From assembly GCA_016296195.1 (NCBI GenBank), contig JAEDJU010000035.1:1-11511 (forward strand): a stretch of 11,511 bases of DNA. Reading direction: 5' to 3'. The position numbers and the translations under genes are program-made. Origin of the DNA: Candidatus Methanomethylophilaceae archaeon. Its GTDB lineage: Archaea > Thermoplasmatota > Thermoplasmata > Methanomassiliicoccales > Methanomethylophilaceae. The notes under the pieces were generated by a model. That model made no database searches and had not been told where the DNA came from. It was given only the letters and a program-made list of their open reading frames with translations. Positions 5,869-11,511 of this stretch are shown piece by piece (within the stretch, counting starts at the first letter, position 1; the number at the start of each line of letters is the position of its first letter).

Positions 5869-7098
5869 ATGGAGATGGGGTCAGAGGTCCTCCGCAGGAG
5901 GATCGGATTGGTGGGTGCGGTCCTCGCACTGGTGATGCTGTATTTCGCATCGGGTTCACCCGTCCCCCTCTATTCAATGTACAAGTTGGATCTGGGATTG
6001 ACACAGGCCCAGCTGTCCATGACCTCCATGTGGTACCTTCTGGGGACTGTCATACCGTTGCTGTTCCTGTCCCGTCTCTCCGACCATCTCGGAAGGAGGC
6101 CGGTCACGGCAATGACGTTGTGCTTCTCCATTATCGGTTGCTGCATCTTCGCGTACCTGTCATCCCCCGAGATGCTGATGGTTGGGAGGTTCGTTCAGGG
6201 TATAGCGAGCGGATTGGGTTCCAGCACCGTCGCAGCCTACATCGTGGACCTCTGTGTTGGACTTCCCAAGTGGATCGGTCCCGCCATCACGAGTTCCGCT
6301 CCGGCGTTGGGTTTGTCGACAGGGGCCTTCACATCCGGCGGGATATGCAGGTTCACCGATATCTCGGGGCCGGGTGTCTTCCTCACCATAGGGATGGTCC
6401 TGCTGTTCATCATCGCCATGGTGCTGGTGGGTGCCGAGACCATGGGTCGTCATCCCGGAGCCATAAGATCCATACGTCCGAGGGTCACACTTCCGCGGGA
6501 TCTCAGGAGGATGTTCCTCGTCTCCGCGGCGGTTTTCGTCGGTACTTGGGCGGTCGGAGGATTCTACCAGGGTTTCAGCTCCAGCATCGTCGCCGAGATG
6601 ACAGGATTCCCGGATACCTTCACAGCAGCGGCTGTCTTCACGGCCTCTCTGCTTCCCAACGCTATCGGAGGATTCCTGGCCAACAGGTTCGATGTCCGCA
6701 CCGCACAGAGGGGCGGGATGTTGGGATACACGGTGTGCACCGTATCAGCTCTGTTCATGCTCGGATACGGTTCCCTGACGTTGTTCACCGTCCTCATAAT
6801 GCTGGCGGCTCTGCTACAGGGTATCGCGTTCACAGGAAGCGTCACCGGACTGATATCCCGTACGGGGAAGACCGATAGGGCGGGAATGTTCTCCACCATC
6901 TACCTGACATCGTACGGGGGTTCCGCCATCCCCAACCTCGTGGTCGGAATGACCGCCGGGAACATGGCCTCGGCGGATATCATGATGTGGTACTGCGTAC
7001 TGGTCGTCGTGCTGACCATCATCGTCTTCCTCTTCACCATCGGCGGATACGATCTATCCGATCCCTCATCGGAAGGGCTCATAGAGGATGCTCCGTGA
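5869..7098 (+). CDS. Major facilitator superfamily transporter, drug-exporter type
   Basis: This is a 409-residue, probably 12-helix membrane transporter. The loop between helices 2 and 3 carries MFS motif A, RLSDHLGRRP (residues 69-78). GRFVQGIASGLGSSTVAAY, from residue 107, matches the helix 4 signature of proton-driven exporters of the DHA1 type. A central cytoplasmic loop at about 150-165 of the helix-6 region is rich in Arg, His and Lys (RHPGAIRSIRPRVTLPRDLRR), separating the two six-helix halves. The substrate is unknown; efflux of a toxic or signalling small molecule is most likely, but import cannot be excluded. The neighbouring flavoproteins have their own promoter 45 nt downstream, so a shared role is only a possibility. 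An ATG at 5875 is an alternative start; 5869 fits the TATA spacing better. Confidence 0.9.
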   Translation: MEMGSEVLRRRIGLVGAVLALVMLYFASGSPVPLYSMYKLDLGLTQAQLSMTSMWYLLGTVIPLLFLSRLSDHLGRRPVTAMTLCFSIIGCCIFAYLSSPEMLMVGRFVQGIASGLGSSTVAAYIVDLCVGLPKWIGPAITSSAPALGLSTGAFTSGGICRFTDISGPGVFLTIGMVLLFIIAMVLVGAETMGRHPGAIRSIRPRVTLPRDLRRMFLVSAAVFVGTWAVGGFYQGFSSSIVAEMTGFPDTFTAAAVFTASLLPNAIGGFLANRFDVRTAQRGGMLGYTVCTVSALFMLGYGSLTLFTVLIMLAALLQGIAFTGSVTGLISRTGKTDRAGMFSTIYLTSYGGSAIPNLVVGMTAGNMASADIMMWYCVLVVVLTIIVFLFTIGGYDLSDPSSEGLIEDAP

Positions 7099-7142
7099 TC
7101 AGCACGGGTCCATCCCATATCCTGAGCTCCCATGACACATCC

Positions 7143-7176
7143 TTTTATACCATCAAGGGAAGACCCTTCCAAGGAA
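7143..7176 (+). promoter_or_regulatory. TATA box and Shine-Dalgarno for the flavoprotein pair
   Basis: TTTTATA at 7143-7149 is centred about 38 nt before the ATG at 7184, predicting a start near 7172 and a leader of roughly 12 nt. AAGGA at 7171-7175 lies 8 nt before the ATG and can serve as ribosome binding site. This gene pair therefore uses a short-leader design, unlike the leaderless neighbours. Confidence 0.5.
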
Positions 7177-7183
7177 GATCCAT

Positions 7184-7720
7184 ATGTCGAAGAAGGTCCT
7201 CATAATATCGGGATCCCCCCGCAAGGGAGGCAACTCGGACAAGCTTTGTGACAGGTTCGCCGAAGGTGCACGTGATGCCGGCCACAGTGTGACGAAGGTG
7301 TCGTTGGCCGATTGCAAGGTCGGTTTCTGCACCGGATGCAACTGCTGCGATCAGACTCACAGATGCATAATTGATGACGATGTTCCCGAGATAATCGGCA
7401 GGATGATGACATCCGATGTCATCGTCATGGCATCACCCGTCTACTTCTATTCCGTGGACGCCCAGATCAAGGCGTTGATCGACAGGTCCGTCAGTGTATG
7501 GACCGTAATGAGGGACAAGGTGTTCTACTTCATCATGACCTCCGCGGAGGATTCCGAGACCGTCATGGACTGCACTCTGGAGTGTTTCCGTGGATTTATC
7601 TCATGCATCTCCGGAAGCATCGAAGGCGGTGTCATCTGTGCCAAAGGTGTCCACAGCAGGGGCGAGATCGATGGGACCGACTATATGCAGCAGGCCTACG
7701 ACATGGGAAGGTCCGTCTGA
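7184..7720 (+). CDS. Iron-sulfur flavoprotein (Isf-like, NADPH-dependent FMN reductase fold)
   Basis: This 178-residue protein has a flavodoxin-like fold. VLIISGSPRKGGNS (residues 5-18) is the FMN phosphate-binding loop, and VIVMASPVYFYSVDAQIKALIDR is the second flavin-contact segment typical of this family. Cys49, Cys52, Cys55 and Cys61 form CX2CX2CX5C followed by an Asp-rich stretch. This compact motif binds a [4Fe-4S] cluster in methanogen iron-sulfur flavoproteins, which pass electrons from ferredoxin to FMN and can reduce O2 or H2O2. An extra Cys54 sits within the motif. It is probably cytosolic and redox-active; its exact donor and acceptor are unknown. It is followed after 18 nt by a paralogue, so the two are likely expressed together. 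A simple quinone or FMN reductase without cluster is the alternative. Confidence 0.88.
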   Translation: MSKKVLIISGSPRKGGNSDKLCDRFAEGARDAGHSVTKVSLADCKVGFCTGCNCCDQTHRCIIDDDVPEIIGRMMTSDVIVMASPVYFYSVDAQIKALIDRSVSVWTVMRDKVFYFIMTSAEDSETVMDCTLECFRGFISCISGSIEGGVICAKGVHSRGEIDGTDYMQQAYDMGRSV

Positions 7721-7738
7721 ATGCAGGTGGTGAATGAG

Positions 7739-8356
7739 ATGAAGGTGATGTTGGTAAACGGAAGTTCCAGGAACAACGGGTGCACCGCACGTGCCCTCAG
7801 GGAGGTTGCGGAGACATTGGAGAACGAGGGTATCGAGACCGAGACCGTGTTCATCGGCAACAAGCCCGTGTCTGATTGTCTCGCATGCGGTAAGTGCAGG
7901 GAGATCGGGAGATGTGTCATCGACGACTGTGTGAACGAGATCGTCGAGAAGGCCAAGGGCTGCGATGGGTTCGTCTTCGGATCACCCGTCTACTACGCCC
8001 ACCCCAGCGCAAGGCTCCTCACCGTCATGGACAGGGCATTCTACTCCGGAGGAAGGAACTTCGCCTTCAAGCCCGCAGCCGCGGTGCTGAGTGCAAGGCG
8101 TGCCGGGTGCACCGCATCCATGGATGTGATCAACAAGCACTTCACGATCAACAACATGCCCGTGGTGTCATCCACATACTGGAACCAGGTCTTCGGAAAG
8201 GAGGCCGACGAGGTGGAACAGGATGTCGAGGGTCTGCAGACCATGCGCACCATCGGTCAGAACATGGCATGGCTGGTGAAGTGCATAGAACTCGGGAAGC
8301 AGAACGGCGTGGAGCACGCAATCCCCGAGAAGAGGATGTTCAACTTCATCCGCTGA
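7739..8356 (+). CDS. Second iron-sulfur flavoprotein (Isf-like), paralogue of the preceding gene
   Basis: This 205-residue protein has the same fold as its neighbour: VMLVNGSSRNNG near the start is the FMN loop and FVFGSPVYYAHPSARLLTVM is the second flavin segment. The cysteines are C47, C50, C53 and C59 in CX2CX2CX5C, numbered from the ATG at 7739. An earlier in-frame ATG at 7721 directly abuts the previous stop, but 7739 is preferred because AGGTGG at 7725-7730 is 8 nt upstream and the family start M-K-V-x-L-V-N-G-S follows at once. It is longer than its neighbour at the C-terminus. Likely a second electron-transfer or oxidant-reducing flavoprotein; whether the two form one complex is not visible from sequence. 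Confidence 0.88.
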   Translation: MKVMLVNGSSRNNGCTARALREVAETLENEGIETETVFIGNKPVSDCLACGKCREIGRCVIDDCVNEIVEKAKGCDGFVFGSPVYYAHPSARLLTVMDRAFYSGGRNFAFKPAAAVLSARRAGCTASMDVINKHFTINNMPVVSSTYWNQVFGKEADEVEQDVEGLQTMRTIGQNMAWLVKCIELGKQNGVEHAIPEKRMFNFIR

Positions 8357-8365
8357 ATGTGAAAC

Positions 8366-8380
8366 GGGGGGTCATCCCCC
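8366..8380. terminator. GC hairpin in the convergent gap after the flavoprotein pair
   Basis: GGGGG (8367-8371) pairs with CCCCC (8376-8380) around the tetraloop TCAT. It lies 9 nt after the flavoprotein stop and 12 nt before the stop of the minus-strand TPR gene, so it could end both transcripts. No long T-run follows on either strand. It shares GGGTCATCCC with the hairpin after the protease gene. Confidence 0.5.
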
Positions 8381-8391
8381 ATTTCCAAACT

Positions 8392-9303
8392 TCAAACGGA
8401 CCTGTTGGTCTGACTGTTCATGTACTCGGATGCACCGTGCACTCCGAGGCTCATGGCCTTCATGAGGTGCTTCTCCGCCTCCTCGATACGACCGTTCTTC
8501 ATCAGCACACCCGCCATGTCATGGTGCAGGGATATCAGCACCTCGGTGTCGTCCAACCTGTTGAACTCCAGCATCTGCTCCAAGAGGACGATGGCGGCAT
8601 TAGCATCCGCCAGGTACATGTCCGTGAGTCCCAATCCGTCCTCGGCCTCCGCCTTGGAGACGAAGGACATAACGAGTTCCTCAGGATCCTCCAACTGCTC
8701 CATACCCAGAAGCTCCGTCCCCAGTTCGATGGCACGGGCATAGGATTCGATCGCGGACTGCGGGTCGTTGCGGGCATCGGACACCTCCGCCTCCAGGTTG
8801 AGGAGCTCCAGATATCTGTTCATGGACCAGGCGTCCCTCTTGGTCATGACCATGGACATGCCCTTTCTGAGGAACGGTTCGGTGTCCTCGGGGTACTCGG
8901 AATCGATGAGGTCCTCGGTGACCGCGATGCACATGCGCACGATAGACCTGTGGTCGAAGTGACGGGAGCGGTCGTTCAGCTTGGAGACCCTCAGTCCCGC
9001 ACGGACATAGGCCTCCACGGGATCGGCGCCCTGCTCGAACAGGAGGTTGCCCATCTCGGCGTAGGTCTTGACATAGGTTCCAGCATCCACCTCGTCCCCG
9101 TCGGTCTCGAGGTACTCGATCAGTTCGGAGGCTGAATCCAGATCCTCCATGGCGGAGGTCCTGTACTCCATCATGGAAAGGATGCACCCGCGGTTGACGT
9201 AGGCCTCAAGAAGCTGTTCGGTGGGCCCCTGGGGCTCGAGTTCGTTGACCTTCTGGTTGTATTCCTCCAGCGCCCTCTCGAGGTGTGCATCCGATGAATC
9301 CAT
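8392..9303 (-). CDS. Cytosolic TPR (tetratricopeptide) repeat protein
   Basis: This 303-residue, very acidic protein has no signal peptide or membrane segment. It is made of helix pairs of TPR type, roughly at residues 32-63, 78-108, 165-195, 211-245 and 256-287; the clearest read SAIESYARAIEL (183-194) and GRIEEAEKHLMKAMSLG (271-287). TPR arrays bind partner proteins, but no partner can be named. The ATG at 9303 is supported by a TATA-like box centred about 26 nt upstream on the minus strand, indicating a leaderless message. It is divergent from the kinase-GNAT gene across 94 bp and converges on the flavoprotein pair. No enzyme domain is visible. The fold call is firm; the function is unknown. 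Confidence 0.85.
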   Translation of the reverse strand: MDSSDAHLERALEEYNQKVNELEPQGPTEQLLEAYVNRGCILSMMEYRTSAMEDLDSASELIEYLETDGDEVDAGTYVKTYAEMGNLLFEQGADPVEAYVRAGLRVSKLNDRSRHFDHRSIVRMCIAVTEDLIDSEYPEDTEPFLRKGMSMVMTKRDAWSMNRYLELLNLEAEVSDARNDPQSAIESYARAIELGTELLGMEQLEDPEELVMSFVSKAEAEDGLGLTDMYLADANAAIVLLEQMLEFNRLDDTEVLISLHHDMAGVLMKNGRIEEAEKHLMKAMSLGVHGASEYMNSQTNRSV

Positions 9304-9325
9304 GGGTCCGCCAAAGGGAATCGGG

Positions 9326-9333
9326 TATACATA
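9326..9333 (-). promoter_or_regulatory. TATA-like box of the TPR gene (leaderless start)
   Basis: On the minus strand the sequence reads TATGTATA, centred about 26 nt before the ATG at 9303. It fits the same spacing as the other leaderless genes here. Confidence 0.45.
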
Positions 9334-9369
9334 GCCAGCGGGTTCCGTGCATCGCCGATATACAACGGC

Positions 9370-9376
9370 TTTATAA
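9370..9376 (+). promoter_or_regulatory. TATA box of the kinase-GNAT gene (leaderless start)
   Basis: TTTATAA is centred 25 nt before the ATG at 9398. An out-of-frame ATG at 9393 lies just before it and would be upstream of the expected transcript start, which supports 9398. The opposing TPR-gene box is about 44 nt away, making a compact divergent promoter. Confidence 0.6.
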
Positions 9377-9397
9377 CAGGGTGATAATCCTCATGGC

Positions 9398-10744
9398 ATG
9401 CATCAGGAAAGGATCCTGGCCGTACATGACGTATCCTGCGTGGGGAGATGTTCCCTCACAGTGGCATTGCCGATCATATCATCAGTGGGTATTGAATGCT
9501 CCGTGATGCCCACAGCCGTTCTGTCCACCCACACCGGGGGATTCACCGGCTTCACCTACAGGGACCTGACCGAGGACATCAGGCCCATACAGGACCATTG
9601 GGCATCGCTGGGACTGAGGTTCGATGCCGTGTACACGGGATTCTTGGGCTCATTCGACCAGATCGACCTGGTCTGCGGTCTCATCGATTCACTTTCCGAT
9701 GATGATGCCACGATATACGTCGACCCGGTTATGGCGGACAAGGGGAGGCTCTACACCGTGTTCGGTCCCGATTTCCCCAAGGGTATGAGGAGGCTGTGCG
9801 AGAGGGCCGATGTCATAATGCCCAACCTCACGGAGCTCACATTGATGCTCGGGGAGGAGTACCGTGACGGTCCGTACACCCACGAGTACATAGACGGGAT
9901 CCTCGAGAGGAGCCGTGTCTTCGGGGTCGGCAGGATCGTCATCACCGGCATAAGCTTCGAGGAAGGTCACGTGGGAGCCGTCTACATGGACTATGAGACG
10001 GGTGAAAGTGGAGAGGTCATGCGCCTGGAGGTCCCCGGATACTACCACGGCACCGGCGATGTCTTCGGATCCGCCCTGGTTGGGGCATGTGAATCAGGTC
10101 TCACGCTGGGAAAGGCGGTGGAGGCAGCGGTCGACCTCACGGTTGGGAGCATAATCCGTACCCATGATGCATGCACCGATGTCCGCTATGGTGTGAACTT
10201 CGAGGCCGGACTGTACGATTACATGAACACCGTCAGGAACGGGAGGAAGGGTTTCGAGCTGATCCCGGCGACCACCGACGATCAGATAAGGATAATCGCA
10301 TCGATCGGACACACCGTCTGGAACGAGGCGTACCGCGGATTGGTATCACAGGACCAGATCGACTACATGCTCAACAAGTTCCAGAGCTTCGAGGCGATGA
10401 AGGACCAGATAGAACACAAGGGGTACACCTACCTCTGCATCAACGTGGACGGCAGGATCGTCGGATACGCAGGATACGCTCCCGATGACAGGGGACTCTA
10501 CCTGTCGAAGATGTACATCCTGAAGGAGCATCGCGGGAAGGGATACGCCATGAGGACCTTCGCCCACCTGAGGGATGTGGCCAGATCTCTGGGGCTGAGG
10601 TGTGTCCATCTGACGGTCAAGAGGGACAACGAATCCTCGTTCAACGTGTACAGGCATGCGGGGTTCGAGGTTGTGGGTTCGGTGGACAACCCCATAGGTG
10701 ACGGATTCGTCATGTACGATTACATAATGGAGATGAAGGTATGA
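9398..10744 (+). CDS. Pyridoxal/pyridoxamine kinase fused to a GNAT acetyltransferase
   Basis: This 448-residue protein combines two enzyme domains in one frame. Residues 1-282 match a PdxY/PdxK-type kinase, which phosphorylates vitamin B6 vitamers in PLP salvage. It shows the RILAVHDVSCVGRCSLTVAL start, STHTGG (43-48), DPVMADKG (109-116), MPNLTEL (141-147) and HGTGDVFGSALVGA (217-230), with catalytic Asp221. Residues about 285-448 are a GNAT domain: EHRGKGYA (377-384) is the acetyl-CoA-binding motif A, and YRHAGFEVV (418-426) is the usual C-terminal signature. Kinases of this family are normally about 280 residues long and stand alone, so the acetyltransferase is an addition; its substrate is unknown. 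The junction lies near residue 283 and no stop or frameshift is seen. The stop overlaps the next start by ATGA. The kinase call is strong (pyridoxamine kinase is the common label); the acetyltransferase function is open. Confidence 0.92.
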   Translation: MHQERILAVHDVSCVGRCSLTVALPIISSVGIECSVMPTAVLSTHTGGFTGFTYRDLTEDIRPIQDHWASLGLRFDAVYTGFLGSFDQIDLVCGLIDSLSDDDATIYVDPVMADKGRLYTVFGPDFPKGMRRLCERADVIMPNLTELTLMLGEEYRDGPYTHEYIDGILERSRVFGVGRIVITGISFEEGHVGAVYMDYETGESGEVMRLEVPGYYHGTGDVFGSALVGACESGLTLGKAVEAAVDLTVGSIIRTHDACTDVRYGVNFEAGLYDYMNTVRNGRKGFELIPATTDDQIRIIASIGHTVWNEAYRGLVSQDQIDYMLNKFQSFEAMKDQIEHKGYTYLCINVDGRIVGYAGYAPDDRGLYLSKMYILKEHRGKGYAMRTFAHLRDVARSLGLRCVHLTVKRDNESSFNVYRHAGFEVVGSVDNPIGDGFVMYDYIMEMKV

Positions 10745-11511
10745 GCGACGCCGATCAGCTTTTCACAGAGGGATACAGATACTACACCGAGGCCGGTGAC
10801 GAGAACGAGCTCAGGAGGGCCTTCGAGCTGCTGAGCCAGGCCGCCGGCATGGGCCACGCCCTCGCCCAGGATGTCCTGGGGAACATGTACGAGGACGGGG
10901 ACGGAGCACCTTTGGACATCAGGACGGCGGCGGAGCTCTACAGGATGTCCGCAGAGCAGGATTGCCCTCCGGGACTGTACGATTACGGGATGCTGTTCCT
11001 CGATGGACACGGTGTGTCCCAGGATAAGGAGAGGGCCTTCGCCCTGATCTCCAAGGCAGTCTCCATAGGTAACGATCCGGAGCATATGTTCACCCTCTCC
11101 GTCCTGTATCTCAAGGGTGAAGGTGTGGAGAAGGATGAGAAGAGGTCCCTCGAGCTCCTGAGGAAGGCCGAGAAGCTCGGAAGTGTCGATGCCAAGGCCA
11201 ACCTGGGCGCCATGTATCTCTCCGGTGAGGGACTCCCCAAGGATGAGAAGAGGGCCTTCGGACTCCTCAAGGAGGCGGCGGAGGACCAGGACTGCAGTGC
11301 CATGTGCAACCTCGCCCTGATGTACGAGCAGGGTATCGTGGTCGAGAAGGATATGCGCACCGCCATATCATATTACAAACAGGCCGCCGACCTGGGATAT
11401 CCCCCGGCGTTTTACCATCTCGGCGTCCTCGTCGGAGAGGGGGAGGCTGACCTGGGTGACATCGACCCGGTGGGACTGTTGGAGACCGCCGGTTCCGATG
11501 GGAACATCGAC
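10741..11511 (+). CDS. Sel1-like repeat protein, 3' end beyond the window
   Basis: This open frame runs from the ATG at 10741 to the last base, giving 257 residues without a stop; the rest lies outside. The ATG overlaps the TGA of the kinase-GNAT gene (ATGA, 10741-10744), which suggests translational coupling and one mRNA. No signal peptide or membrane segment is seen. From about residue 22 to the end it consists of Sel1-type helix pairs with a period near 36 residues. Signature turns are LGNMYEDGDGAPLDIRTA (46-63), YGMLFLDGHGVSQDKERA (82-99), LSVLYLKGEGVEKDEKRS (119-136), LGAMYLSGEGLPKDEKRA (155-172) and LALMYEQGIVVEKDMRTA (191-208). Sel1 repeats act as protein-binding scaffolds; whether this one serves the upstream enzyme is inference. 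Codon use looks like the neighbours. Confidence 0.9.
   Translation, partial: MSDADQLFTEGYRYYTEAGDENELRRAFELLSQAAGMGHALAQDVLGNMYEDGDGAPLDIRTAAELYRMSAEQDCPPGLYDYGMLFLDGHGVSQDKERAFALISKAVSIGNDPEHMFTLSVLYLKGEGVEKDEKRSLELLRKAEKLGSVDAKANLGAMYLSGEGLPKDEKRAFGLLKEAAEDQDCSAMCNLALMYEQGIVVEKDMRTAISYYKQAADLGYPPAFYHLGVLVGEGEADLGDIDPVGLLETAGSDGNID

Noticed and set aside
6030..6878. A 282-codon plus-strand frame inside the MFS gene
   Set aside because: It is a shadow frame with Arg/His-rich composition; the MFS frame has motif A and 12 helices.
7894..9135. A 413-codon open frame on the plus strand across the second flavoprotein and the antisense of the TPR gene
   Set aside because: It is rich in Arg, His and Gly with no recognisable domain, and it overlaps two well-supported genes and their convergent hairpin. 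It is an out-of-frame shadow.

Overview
The window most resembles a gut-type methanogenic archaeon of the Thermoplasmata, probably Methanomassiliicoccales (Methanomethylophilaceae-like). This is inferred from several signs seen together. Genes carry archaeal TATA boxes, and at least five start codons lie about 25-27 nt from a TATA centre, as in leaderless mRNAs. A tRNA gene encodes its own CCA end. There is an XPD/Rad3-type iron-sulfur helicase, a methanogen-type pair of iron-sulfur flavoproteins, and a secreted papain-fold protease with a lectin-like tail. None of the nine complete genes stops with TAG (eight TGA, one TAA), which fits, but does not prove, a lineage that reads UAG as pyrrolysine. 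No ribosomal or methanogenesis marker is present, so the assignment is provisional.

Layout, left to right: the 3' part of a tRNA-Ser(UGA) (1-53); a zinc-ribbon/helical-repeat membrane protein (161-811, +); an exported C1A cysteine protease with a lectin-like domain (881-2332, +). A convergent gap with two hairpins separates it from a BASS-family transporter (2515-3453, -). Next comes an AT-rich island with a palindromic TATA element, a 12-bp direct repeat and a long hairpin, then an XPD-like helicase with an added N-terminal zinc ribbon (3648-5714, -). A divergent promoter region leads to an MFS exporter (5869-7098, +), followed by two iron-sulfur flavoproteins (7184-7720 and 7739-8356, +). 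After a second convergent gap with a hairpin comes a cytosolic TPR protein (8392-9303, -). A compact divergent promoter region then precedes a pyridoxal/pyridoxamine kinase fused to a GNAT acetyltransferase (9398-10744, +), whose stop overlaps the start of a Sel1-repeat protein (10741-11511, +) that runs off the window.

Working units: most genes look individually promoted. Two pairs look co-transcribed: the two flavoproteins (18-nt gap with an internal Shine-Dalgarno) and kinase-GNAT/Sel1 (ATGA overlap). There are no mobile elements, CRISPR arrays or phage genes; no stretch over 300 bases lacks a gene. The most unusual items are the kinase-acetyltransferase fusion, the zinc-ribbon XPD, the BASS protein lacking canonical crossover residues, and the AT-rich island at 3484-3631.
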